From the NCBI GenBank assembly GCA_019234815.1, contig JAFALA010000096.1:1-35075 (forward strand): a stretch of 35,075 nt of DNA, written 5' to 3'. A model generated the notes under the pieces. That model saw only the letters and a program-made list of their open reading frames with translations. It had not been told where the DNA came from and did no database searches. The first letter of the stretch is position 1; the number at the start of each line of letters is the position of its first letter. The DNA comes from Burkholderiaceae bacterium. Lineage in GTDB: Bacteria; Pseudomonadota; Gammaproteobacteria; Burkholderiales; Burkholderiaceae_C. Positions 23,879 to 31,210 of the stretch are shown here, in pieces. The translations under genes were made by a program, and so were the position numbers.

Positions 23879-26176
23879 TCAGCCGTGCCCGAAGCCTATG
23901 CTGCGGCGCTGGCGCACCTCGGGCTTGAGCCGGTGCTCGGTCTCGAGCTGGGCCAGGAATTCATCGGGCGTCAACACTTCGCCCAGGATCTCGCATTGCT
24001 GGCGTACCGCGGCAAAGTCGCCGGGCGTGAGTTCGTCCAGGCGGCCCAGGCGCTCGCATTGATCGGCGGACGGCGCGCAGCCGTCCAAGGCCTCGTGCCT
24101 GAACATCCGTTCGCGCTGGACCTGCGTCAGCGCCTTGAAGCGGATCTTGAATGCGAAGCGGCGCAGGGCCGCGGCATCCAGGTCCTCGAACAGGTTGGTC
24201 GTGCAGATGAAGACGCCGGCAAAGCGCTCCATGCCGGCCAGCATCTCGTTGACCTCGCTGACCTCGTAGTTGCGCTCGGCCATGCGGCGGCTGCGCAGAA
24301 AGCTGTCGGCCTCGTCGAGCAGCAGCACCGCGTTTTCCTGGGCGGCGCTGGCGAACATGCGTGCCATGTTGGCCTCGGTCTCGCCCACATACTTGCTGGA
24401 GAGATCGCTGGCCAGCTTGACCATCAAGGGGCGTTGCAGCGCATGCGCGATGTGCTCGGCCAGGGCGGTCTTGCCGGTGCCCGGCGGGCCGTAGAAACAC
24501 AGGTTGCCATGGCCGCGGCGCTTGAGCGCCTCGACGATGCAGGGGATCTCGTAGCGAGTTTCGCAGTTCAACAGATCGAGCTCGTACTGGGTGACGGACG
24601 GCCGGGCTTGGCGCTCGCCGCCCTGCTGGCCCAGCGCATGGTCGGCATTGAACAGCTGATGGTCGATCAGGTGCTCCAGCTCGGCATCTTCGCCGACCAG
24701 CCGGGCAAAGCGCACGGCGGTGCGGATCTGGGCCGGCGTCAGGCCCTGGCGCGCCGCCAGCCGGTCCTTGAAATCGTCGCTGACCTGGGTGTCGGCCAGG
24801 GCCCGCTGCACCATGCCGCGCCGTGCACCGGGCGGCGGCGACTTGAGTTCCAGGTGGTACTGGAAGCGGCGCCTGAAGGCCGGGTCGATCTGCTCGATGC
24901 GGTTGGTGATCCAGATCACCGGCACCGGGTTGGACTCCAGGATCTGGTTCACCCAGGCCTTGCCGCTGACCGAATGCGCGCTGCCGCCGTCGCCCGAGGC
25001 GTCCAGGCGCGCCAGCAGCTGCGAGGTGTCGCTTGAGAGCGGCGGGAACACGTCCTCCACTTCATCGAACAGCAGCGCCACCTTTTCGCTCGACTTCAGG
25101 AACACCTGGCTGATCTGCAGCGAGTGGTAGCGGTCGCGGCCCGACAGCGAATTGCCGTCGCGGTCGGAGTATTCGACTTCGTACAGGTCCAGCCCTGCGG
25201 CATGCGCGGCCACCTTGGCCAGCTCGGTCTTGCCGGTGCCGGGCGGGCCGTACAGCAGCACGTTGACGCCGGTCTCGTGCCGGGCCACGGCCTGGCTCAG
25301 CAAGCGGCCGAGCAGGCCCAGCTCCTTCTCGACAAACTGGAAGTCGTGCGGTGTGAGCGTGCTGGCCACCGCGGGCCGGGTAAACACCGCCATCAGGTCG
25401 TTGGGGTCGCGGTATTCGCGCATCAGCACCGGCGGCAGCTGGTCGCTGACCTTCATCAGGTCGGCCAGGTCGGTGATGTTGTGCTCGGAGATCAGGTTCT
25501 CGACCATGCCGATGCGCTCCAGCCGCGAGCCGGCCCGCAAGGCCTCGGCGACCTCCTGCTCATTCACGCCGGCCACGGCAGCGATCGCCGCGAAGGCCTC
25601 GCGCGCGGTGTTGACCTTGAATTCCACCAGCGCCCCGCGCAGTTCGCGCTGGTAGCGTGCCAGCGTGCCATAGAGCAGGATGGCGCGCTCGGCCGGATTG
25701 AGCTGCAGCAACTGGCCCAGCGAGGCGATGTTCTTCTCGACCAGCGTGGACTCGCGCTTGAGCATGCGGTCCAGGTGCTCGCAGGTGGTGGCGAGCAGGG
25801 CCAGGATGTCTTTGGGCGCGTCCTTGATGTATTCGTCCAGGTAGAAGAACAGCGTGGCTTCGGCGAAGGGGCCGTTCCAGACGCCGTGGCGCTGCAGGAA
25901 CTGCTCGTCGCTGAGATTTTCGTGGCCGCGCCAGAGCTCGTTGCCCTCGCAGCGCTTGAGCAGGAACTCGCGCAGGCGGTTCAGGATGCGCGTGGGCCAG
26001 ACCAGGTGCCGACCGGTGAACGAGAGCAGGCCGTTGAAATCGCGCCGCAGGTTGAAGCGGCATGCGTGCTTGACCGTGAGCGTCAACACGAAGTGCGAGC
26101 ACATGCGGTCCAGGACCGGCGCCTCCCTCAAGCCTGGAGAGGCGAGAACTCGTGCTTCGGCCAAACGCTTCACCAT
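23879..26176 (-). CDS. Double-AAA+ ATPase with long helical N-terminal domain
   Basis: A 765-residue protein; AGGAG lies seven bases before ATG 26176. Residues 1 to about 280 are largely helical and not recognised. AAA+ module 1 has Walker A GPPGTGKT at 310-317, Walker B LLFDEVED at about 368-375, sensor-1 Asn in WITN at 425 and an arginine-finger candidate in PAFRRRF. Module 2 has Walker A GPPGTGKT at 563-570, Walker B LLLDEAD at 618-624, TTN at 659-661 and LRRF. Both modules look active, as in classical two-ring AAA+ remodelling machines, but no ClpB, ClpA, FtsH or p97 accessory domain is visible. The substrate and partner are unknown. It lies 49 bases before the TraB/GumN gene. Confidence 0.85.
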   Translation of the reverse strand: MVKRLAEARVLASPGLREAPVLDRMCSHFVLTLTVKHACRFNLRRDFNGLLSFTGRHLVWPTRILNRLREFLLKRCEGNELWRGHENLSDEQFLQRHGVWNGPFAEATLFFYLDEYIKDAPKDILALLATTCEHLDRMLKRESTLVEKNIASLGQLLQLNPAERAILLYGTLARYQRELRGALVEFKVNTAREAFAAIAAVAGVNEQEVAEALRAGSRLERIGMVENLISEHNITDLADLMKVSDQLPPVLMREYRDPNDLMAVFTRPAVASTLTPHDFQFVEKELGLLGRLLSQAVARHETGVNVLLYGPPGTGKTELAKVAAHAAGLDLYEVEYSDRDGNSLSGRDRYHSLQISQVFLKSSEKVALLFDEVEDVFPPLSSDTSQLLARLDASGDGGSAHSVSGKAWVNQILESNPVPVIWITNRIEQIDPAFRRRFQYHLELKSPPPGARRGMVQRALADTQVSDDFKDRLAARQGLTPAQIRTAVRFARLVGEDAELEHLIDHQLFNADHALGQQGGERQARPSVTQYELDLLNCETRYEIPCIVEALKRRGHGNLCFYGPPGTGKTALAEHIAHALQRPLMVKLASDLSSKYVGETEANMARMFASAAQENAVLLLDEADSFLRSRRMAERNYEVSEVNEMLAGMERFAGVFICTTNLFEDLDAAALRRFAFKIRFKALTQVQRERMFRHEALDGCAPSADQCERLGRLDELTPGDFAAVRQQCEILGEVLTPDEFLAQLETEHRLKPEVRQRRSIGFGHG

Positions 26177-26319
26177 GGGACGGCTCCTAGAAGGGCGCTG
26201 ATGCGCCCGTCACGCTCATCTCGGGCACGGACTGATCTTGGCTCAGCCCAGGCTGAAGAACAAGTGTTCAGTTCGTGCAGTGTTGCGTCTTTTTTCGCGC
26301 TTTGTGAGCGCCGTTCCCT

Positions 26320-26601
26320 TCAATGCATGACGACCGGCTGGTGTCCGAAGTTTGCATATTGCTCGATGAAATCGTCCAGGTCTTCTTCAGACGGATCGTT
26401 TTCGATCAGCGCTTCCACGCCTTCCTGGAATTGCTGCGCCAGCGCGCCTTCGATGAAGATTTCCTTGCGGCTGAATTTGTCGACGATTTCAAAGCCGCCG
26501 CGGTTCAGGGGCGGATGCTGGCCGCCGTCCACGATCAGGCTTTCGACCGGTACGTCGAATTGAACCACGATGAAACTGGGGGAGTTGTAAAGCATGTGCA
26601 T
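26320..26601 (-). CDS. DUF3567 family protein
   Basis: A 93-residue protein that starts MHMLYNSPSFIVVQFDV and contains GGFEIVDKFSRKEIFIEG and DFIEQYANFGHQPVVMH, the pattern of DUF3567, a small family I know only from Burkholderiales. AGGAG lies six bases before ATG 26601. It is acidic, has no signal peptide and no cysteine, and is probably a cytoplasmic dimer; its function is unknown. It precedes the AAA+ ATPase gene by 143 bases on the same strand. That gap holds no coding sequence that I can support, only a GCGCT/AGCGC hairpin without a T run on the correct side. Confidence 0.88.
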   Translation of the reverse strand: MHMLYNSPSFIVVQFDVPVESLIVDGGQHPPLNRGGFEIVDKFSRKEIFIEGALAQQFQEGVEALIENDPSEEDLDDFIEQYANFGHQPVVMH

Positions 26602-26668
26602 GATTGACTCCTATGTCCAGCAACTGAGGTTGACGCAGCAACTTTCAAGATGCCCAACGAATGAACTG

Positions 26669-26697
26669 ATTGTTCAATTGGTAACGTCGTCGGACAA
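26669..26697 (-). promoter_or_regulatory. Candidate promoter of the DUF3567 gene with overlapping palindrome
   Basis: On the minus strand TTGTCC (26692-26697) and AACAAT (26669-26674) are 17 bases apart, each matching four of six consensus bases. The palindrome TGAACTGATTGTTCA (26662-26676, five-base arms) overlaps the -10 and predicted start, a position suited to a repressor. The leader would be about 60 bases. Confidence 0.3.
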
Positions 26698-26774
26698 ATA
26701 GTGGCAGAAAGCATGGCTGTTCGGGGCTTCAAGGGGCATTGGTTTGCGGGGGAAGCGTCAAGAGATCACAGTTT

Positions 26775-26794
26775 GACCCCGGAATTCAGGGGTC
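26775..26794 (-). terminator. Hairpin overlapping the stop of the DUF3108 gene
   Basis: GACCCC (26775-26780) and GGGGTC (26789-26794) form a perfect six-pair stem around an eight-base loop that includes the stop codon. No T run follows on the minus strand, so it may only protect the transcript end or be a weak terminator. Confidence 0.3.
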
Positions 26795-27709
26795 GGATGG
26801 GTTGGAGGCCTGTATCGCCTGTATCAATTCCCAATGCGGCGTCCCCTCCAGGCTCTGGCGCATGCGCACGGGCAGGAATTGCTGCCGTGCGTCCAGCCAG
26901 ACCTCGGTTCGCAGCGGCCGCTCGCCGGGGTCCTGGTGCGCCAGCAGCCAAAGTCCCTCGGCGGAGCGGGCTTCGACGCTGAAAATCCATTCGCGCGGCG
27001 CGCCCGTGATCGGCGCCAGCGGCAGGCGCACGGCATCGCCCGGGCGCAGCCGCGCGCTGGAGGCGGCCACCAGCGCCGGCAGCTGCAGCCACCAGGACAG
27101 CCGGTCTTGCGCGCCGGGCGGCAGGCTGTATGTCGCGCTGCTTTGCGAATAGCTGAGCAGACCCTGGTCGCGCCGGAAATTGACGGCCTGCCGGTCCCGG
27201 CCCTCGCGCTGCACGGTGAAGCGCTCGGGCGCCATGCCCGAGGCCTCGATGTGTCCGAGACTCTGCCAGCCGGGCAGCGCACGGCCCGGCAGCTCGCGCT
27301 CCAGCAACAGGCGATAGCGCCCGTCTTCCAGCTCCCAGCTGAACCGGGCCCGGCCGGTCTGCTGATCCTGCACCAGGATGTAGTCCAGGCGGCCGCTGGC
27401 GCTGGGCAGGCGCAGCGGCTGGGGCAGCGCGGTGTCGGCGGCGGACGGCGCCGTCGCAGGCTTCGTCGCAGGGGCGGGGCTGGCGGCGGTGCGCACGGGT
27501 TTGACGGCGCTTGGCGCTGGGGCGTCGGCCGGCTCGGGTCTTGCAGGCCTTGCTGGAGGCTCGGGCGCCGCTGCAACGGCCGGCGGCGGCAGCACGCGCA
27601 GCGCGAGCCGCTGTGTTGCGCGTGGCGCTTCGGGCCAGAGCAGGGTCAGCAAACAGAGATGGCCGGCGAGCGCGAGGACCAGGAAAGGTCCCAGGCGCGG
27701 GATCGGCAT
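26786..27709 (-). CDS. DUF3108 domain protein with N-terminal membrane anchor
   Basis: A 307-residue protein. Residues 5-22 form one hydrophobic helix (GPFLVLALAGHLCLLTLLW), then a Pro/Ala-rich linker to about residue 100, resembling TonB-like architecture, then a beta-rich DUF3108 domain (RLDYILVQDQQTGRARFSW, GRYRLLLERELP, ending with EVWLDARQQFLPVRMRQ). This suggests a domain held in the periplasm away from the inner membrane. DUF3108 has no established function. ATG 27709 has no ribosome site; a TTG at 27724 lies five bases after GGAGG and may be the true start, adding five residues. It diverges from the FAH-like gene, whose ATG is 41 bases away. Confidence 0.8.
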   Translation of the reverse strand: MPIPRLGPFLVLALAGHLCLLTLLWPEAPRATQRLALRVLPPPAVAAAPEPPARPARPEPADAPAPSAVKPVRTAASPAPATKPATAPSAADTALPQPLRLPSASGRLDYILVQDQQTGRARFSWELEDGRYRLLLERELPGRALPGWQSLGHIEASGMAPERFTVQREGRDRQAVNFRRDQGLLSYSQSSATYSLPPGAQDRLSWWLQLPALVAASSARLRPGDAVRLPLAPITGAPREWIFSVEARSAEGLWLLAHQDPGERPLRTEVWLDARQQFLPVRMRQSLEGTPHWELIQAIQASNPSDP

Positions 27710-27750
27710 GATGGCATTGGACAATGCAGCCTCCAGGAGATCGAACTGCA

Positions 27751-28647
27751 ATGAAACTAGCCACCTACCGGGACGGATCGCGCGACGGCCAGCTGATGGT
27801 CGTATCGCGCGACCTCAGCCAGGCGCATTTCGTCAACGGCATCGCCTCGCGTCTGCAACAGGTGCTGGACGATTGGAATTTTCTCGCACCGCAGCTGGAG
27901 TCCATCTCGCAAAGCCTGAACCAGGGCAAGGCGCGCCATGCCTTTGCCTTCGACCCCGCGCAGTGCATGGCGCCGCTGCCGCGTGCGCACGAGGTCCTGC
28001 ACCTTGTCGGATCGGCGTTGAACCGCCTGGGCGGCAACGGCCTTTGGGGAGCGCAGCAGGCGGTCCAGATGGGTGCGCGCGTGCTGGACGCCGACGCGCC
28101 GGGCCTGGAATTCGAGGCCTGTGTCGCGGTGGTGTGCGGCGACATGGCCGCGCCTTCCAGCGCTGCCAGCGCATTGGAAGGCGTTCGCCTGCTGGGTTTG
28201 TGCAGTGTCTGGCAACTGCGCCAGCTGGCCTCGCCGCACAGCCAGCCGGGATGCAGCTTCGCGCCGGTGCTGGCGACGCCCGATGAGCTCGGCGAGGCCT
28301 GGCGCGGCGGGCGCCTGCATCTGCCGCTGCAGGCGATGCGCAACGGCCGCAAGCTTGGGAACGGCAAGGCCGCGGCGAGCGCGCCCGCGCATGTCGGCGA
28401 AGGGCTGCACGAGGCTGCCCGCCTGCAGCCCTTGAGCGCCGGGACCTTGCTGTTGTCCGGTGTTGCGGATCCGGGCGCAGCGGAGCCGCTGCATCAGGGC
28501 GACAGCCTGCGGCTGGACATCAAGGGCCTGGACGGCTTGAGCCTGTTCGGCGCCATCGACCTGGACATCGGCGGGGCCGACGCCAACAAGCCCGCTTCCC
28601 CGACCGAGCTGCAGGGCCGGCCGCGCTTTCCTACAATCGAGGCATGA
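27751..28647 (+). CDS. Fumarylacetoacetase-fold protein lacking metal ligands (probable pseudoenzyme)
   Basis: A 298-residue protein whose start ([20 protein letters not shown]) and middle ([32 protein letters not shown]) are plainly of the FAH family as found in Burkholderiales, where members have about 330 residues. Active members have Glu-x-Glu and a later Asp that bind the metal. Here the matching places read FEACVAVV, so the second Glu is Cys124, and [10 protein letters not shown], so the Asp is Val153. The substrate loop between residues 80 and 110 is shortened, and the usual Lys and the GSGT-type motif are absent. Fold is retained but catalysis is unlikely. Its last four bases overlap the metH part 1 start (ATGA), so the two are translationally coupled. 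Confidence 0.8.
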   Translation: MKLATYRDGSRDGQLMVVSRDLSQAHFVNGIASRLQQVLDDWNFLAPQLESISQSLNQGKARHAFAFDPAQCMAPLPRAHEVLHLVGSALNRLGGNGLWGAQQAVQMGARVLDADAPGLEFEACVAVVCGDMAAPSSAASALEGVRLLGLCSVWQLRQLASPHSQPGCSFAPVLATPDELGEAWRGGRLHLPLQAMRNGRKLGNGKAAASAPAHVGEGLHEAARLQPLSAGTLLLSGVADPGAAEPLHQGDSLRLDIKGLDGLSLFGAIDLDIGGADANKPASPTELQGRPRFPTIEA

Positions 28648-29726
28648 ACGCCGCATCTTCACCCCTTGCCCTGCCTGCCCACGCGATCCACTACACGCGG
28701 GGCGCCGCATTGCCGCGCATCCTGCAGCAGCGCATCGCGGTGCTGGACGGCGCCATGGGCACGATGATCCAGCGCTACAAGCTGACCGAGGCCGATTTCC
28801 GCGGCGAGCGCTTCAAGGACCATCCCAAGGACCTGAAGGGCAACAACGACCTGCTGCCGCTGACCCGGCCCGGGGTCATCGAGGAAATCCACGAGCAATA
28901 CCTGGCGGCCGGGGCCGACATCATCGAGACCAACACCTTCGGCTCGACCTCGGTGGCTCAGGAAGACTACGGCCTGCAGGACTACGCCTACGAGATGAAC
29001 CTGGCCGCTGCCCGCCTGGCGCGCCAGGCCTGCGACCAATACAGCACGCCCGACAAGCCGCGCTTCGCCGCCGGCGCCCTGGGCCCGACGCCGCGCACCG
29101 CCAGCATCAGTCCCGACGTGCACGACCCCGGCGCCCGCAATGTCGATTTCGACACCTTGCGCGCCGCCTATTACGAGCAGGCCAAGGCCTTGCTGGGAGG
29201 CGGCGTGGACCTGTTCCTGGTCGAAACCATCTTCGACACGCTGAACGCCAAGGCGGCGATTTTTGCGCTCGACGAGCTGATGCAAGACACCGGCGAGCGC
29301 CTGCCCGTGATCGTGTCAGGCACCGTGACCGACGCCTCGGGCCGCATCCTGTCGGGACAGACCGTGACCGCTTTCTGGCACTCGGTGCGTCATGCCAGGC
29401 CCCTGGCCATCGGTCTGAACTGCGCCCTGGGCGCCACCTTGATGCGCCCCTACGTGGAAGAGCTGTCCAAGGCGGCCGGCGCCACTGCCGTGAGCTGCTA
29501 TCCCAATGCGGGCCTGCCCAATCCCATGAGCGACACGGGATTCGACGAAACGCCCGATGTGACCGCCCGTTTGATCGAGGAGTTCGCCAAGAGCGGCTTC
29601 CTGAACATCGCCGGCGGCTGCTGCGGCACCACGCCCGCGCACATCGCCGCCATTGCCAGCAAGGTCAGCGGCTACAAGCCGCGCGCCAGCGGCGAGCAAT
29701 TCCTGAGCGAACTGCTGGCGAGCTGA
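28644..29726 (+). CDS. metH: Methionine synthase part 1: homocysteine S-methyltransferase domain
   Basis: A 360-residue protein that corresponds to the N-terminal module of MetH. The start motif [13 protein letters not shown] is at residues 33-45. The zinc ligands are Cys260 (GLNCALGA) and Cys326-Cys327 ([10 protein letters not shown]). It binds and activates homocysteine for methylation by methylcobalamin, which is carried on the separate part 2 protein (31211-33949). Splitting of MetH into these two chains is known in many betaproteobacteria. The ATG overlaps the stop of the FAH-like gene. No riboswitch precedes this gene; it would be expressed from the promoter of the FAH-like gene. Confidence 0.94.
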   Translation: MNAASSPLALPAHAIHYTRGAALPRILQQRIAVLDGAMGTMIQRYKLTEADFRGERFKDHPKDLKGNNDLLPLTRPGVIEEIHEQYLAAGADIIETNTFGSTSVAQEDYGLQDYAYEMNLAAARLARQACDQYSTPDKPRFAAGALGPTPRTASISPDVHDPGARNVDFDTLRAAYYEQAKALLGGGVDLFLVETIFDTLNAKAAIFALDELMQDTGERLPVIVSGTVTDASGRILSGQTVTAFWHSVRHARPLAIGLNCALGATLMRPYVEELSKAAGATAVSCYPNAGLPNPMSDTGFDETPDVTARLIEEFAKSGFLNIAGGCCGTTPAHIAAIASKVSGYKPRASGEQFLSELLAS

Positions 29727-29728
29727 GG

Positions 29729-29753
29729 GCGCCGCGCCGCCGGGCGTCGGCGC
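29729..29753. terminator. GC-rich hairpin between convergent genes
   Basis: GCGCCG (29729-29734) pairs with CGGCGC (29748-29753), and CGCC (29735-29738) with GGCG (29743-29746), with one bulge. It fills the 26-base gap between metH part 1 and the HD-GYP-like gene. No T run is present on either strand, so termination would be weak or Rho-aided. Confidence 0.35.
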
Positions 29754-30940
29754 TACAGCAGCTTGTCCACGCTGACGTGCATCTTCAGCTCATGCGGCGC
29801 CAGGCTGGCCGCGACGGCCTGCGCCTTCAGGCGCGTGTCGCGGGTGACCGGCGAGCTCAGGGGCGTGCCGCTCTTGCCCAGCAGCGACTTGACCAGCGGG
29901 TCGGAGGCGGTGTGGCCGCGCTTGACCACGATGCCCACTTCGTCGTTGGCCAGGCGCACGACAGTGCCCGGCGGATACAGGCCGACGGCCTTGATCAGCG
30001 CGGCTCCGGCCTCGTCGGGCTGCTGCATTTCGTCGAGGTAGACGCCGCGCGCCGCCGCCGCGCCCGACAACGCCTGACGCGAGCGGCGCGGGCTGAGCCG
30101 GGCGCAAAAGATGTCGATGCGGCGCAGCAGGCGCGCCAACTGCTCGGCCGGCGTTTTCGCGGCCAGCGGACCCGGGCCGGCGGCGTGGTGCAGGCGCACA
30201 GCATCCAGCCAGAGCGGGTCGCTCACGCCTTGAGCCTGCAGCAGTTCGGCGCTGCGTTCGCCATGCCCCGCGATCCTGGCGCGCTGCACTGGGCTGGGCG
30301 CATCGGCCTGTTCGGTCAGGCGGTCCTGTTCGACGCTGTGGGCCAGGTTCATGCTCAGGGCCGCGCGCGTGAGCGCGGCACTCCAGGCGGCGTCCCAGCC
30401 CAGCTTGGCGGCGCAAAGAGCGGCCAGCGCCGTGCACAGGAGGGCGTGGCGGCTGCTGTAGGACGGGATGGCGTGGGCGGCGTCGTGAATCAGCACCATG
30501 AGGGTGGCGTCGGGCTGGGCGTTCAAGCGCGTCAGCACCTGTTCATGCAGCGCTTCGAAGCGCGCCAGGAAGTCCTCGCGTCCGGCGTTGCGCAAGACGG
30601 CATTGGCGTTGAGCTGCAGGTCCGACCAGGCCTCGACCAGACCCACTTCCAGGGCCTTGACCGGTTTGGGCGCGCTGAATTCAGCCTGCACCTTGACGAT
30701 GTCGCCCAGCACGGCGCCCTGGTGCATCAGGGTATCCATCTTGTGGGCCAGCGCGCGCCGGTATTCCTTGGTTTCGTAAGCGGCCACGTAGGCGCCGCGT
30801 TCCAGCAGGGCTTGCAGCAATGGTGTGTTTTCCAGCACCTGCCCTGCGGCGAACATCAGATTGCCTTCGGCATCGCGCAGGGCAAACGGCAGGGCCTGGC
30901 CCACGCGAACGAGGTTGGGAGGAAGGGGAATCAATTCCAC
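29753..30940 (-). CDS. HD-GYP-related protein with a degenerate metal site
   Basis: A 395-residue protein. About residues 155-260 follow the HD-GYP pattern (YSSRHALLCTALAALCAAKL, then the AALSMNLAH helix, IAGHGERSAELLQAQGVSDP, LDAVRLHHAAGPG), and the C-terminal part (GVYLDEMQQPDEAGAALIK, GLYPPGTVVRL) is typical of this group. The His-Asp pair that names the domain is replaced by Met197-Asn198, and no GYP motif follows HH. Some histidines remain (165, 226, 251-252). It is probably not an active cyclic-di-GMP phosphodiesterase; a binding or regulatory role is a guess. The start is GTG 30940 with no clear ribosome site. It is divergent from metH part 2 across 270 bases. Confidence 0.75.
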   Translation of the reverse strand: MELIPLPPNLVRVGQALPFALRDAEGNLMFAAGQVLENTPLLQALLERGAYVAAYETKEYRRALAHKMDTLMHQGAVLGDIVKVQAEFSAPKPVKALEVGLVEAWSDLQLNANAVLRNAGREDFLARFEALHEQVLTRLNAQPDATLMVLIHDAAHAIPSYSSRHALLCTALAALCAAKLGWDAAWSAALTRAALSMNLAHSVEQDRLTEQADAPSPVQRARIAGHGERSAELLQAQGVSDPLWLDAVRLHHAAGPGPLAAKTPAEQLARLLRRIDIFCARLSPRRSRQALSGAAAARGVYLDEMQQPDEAGAALIKAVGLYPPGTVVRLANDEVGIVVKRGHTASDPLVKSLLGKSGTPLSSPVTRDTRLKAQAVAASLAPHELKMHVSVDKLL

Positions 30941-31013
30941 GGTGAGTAACTGCTTTCAAGCCAAGCGGTACAGATTCACAGGCATTATTTTCCGCCATTG
31001 CAACAGAGTGCAA

Positions 31014-31031
31014 AAGTCTTGCATAAGACTT
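31014..31031. promoter_or_regulatory. 18-bp inverted repeat upstream of the metH part 2 promoter
   Basis: AAGTCTTGCATAAGACTT has perfect seven-base arms around GCAT. It ends three bases before the -35 element of the metH part 2 promoter and lies 73 bases from the divergent HD-GYP-like start. Its place suits an activator or repressor site; the factor is unknown. It could also fold as a hairpin in a transcript. Confidence 0.45.
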
Positions 31032-31033
31032 GC

Positions 31034-31062
31034 GTCACAAAAATGCAGTCTGCACGTAAAAT
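31034..31062 (+). promoter_or_regulatory. Promoter of metH part 2
   Basis: TAAAAT at 31057-31062 matches five of six -10 bases; GTCACA at 31034-31039, 17 bases upstream, matches four of six. The predicted start near 31069-31070 falls exactly at the first stem of the SAH riboswitch, which supports the call. Confidence 0.6.
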
Positions 31063-31070
31063 CGCGGGCG

Positions 31071-31139
31071 GTCCGAGGAGCGTTGCGACGGTTCAAACCC
31101 GCCAGGCTTGGACCCAATTCGAGATTCAACCACGCTCAC
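31071..31139 (+). promoter_or_regulatory. S-adenosylhomocysteine (SAH) riboswitch
   Basis: The SAH riboswitch core is readable. P1 pairs GTCCGAG (31071-31077) with CTTGGAC (31107-31113). The conserved GAGGAGCGTTGC follows P1, and an internal hairpin pairs GCG/GGT (31085-31087, 31090-31092) with ACC/CGC (31097-31102). GCCAGGCTTGG is the conserved 3' side. The pseudoknot pairs GAGCG (31078-31082) with CGCTC (31133-31137). SAH riboswitches sense accumulation of S-adenosylhomocysteine and turn on recycling genes such as ahcY, metH and metF. Here it precedes the catalytic part of methionine synthase, a typical target, in the leader that starts near 31070. Confidence 0.93.
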
Positions 31140-31153
31140 CGAACCATCTTGCA

Positions 31154-31176
31154 TGGCCGCGGTGAGTTTGCGGCCA
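31154..31176 (+). promoter_or_regulatory. Leader hairpin, candidate expression platform of the SAH riboswitch
   Basis: TGGCCGC (31154-31160) and GCGGCCA (31170-31176) form a perfect seven-pair stem. Its loop contains GGTGAG (31161-31166), the exact complement of CTCACC (31135-31140), which includes most of the riboswitch pseudoknot strand. The two pairings exclude each other. No T run follows, so control of translation or of Rho access is likelier than intrinsic termination. Confidence 0.45.
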
Positions 31177-31210
31177 GCGCGATCAGCCCGCCATTTCGCC
31201 TGATGCTGCC

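Noticed and set aside
26270..26319. GCGCT/AGCGC hairpin near an A/T run after the DUF3567 gene, as a terminator
   Set aside because: On the minus strand the stem is followed by A rather than T, and on the plus strand the T run precedes the stem, so it is not a terminator for either direction.
30941..31210. Cobalamin riboswitch upstream of metH
   Set aside because: I looked for the B12-box because MetH uses cobalamin, but no such motif is present; the leader matches the SAH riboswitch instead.
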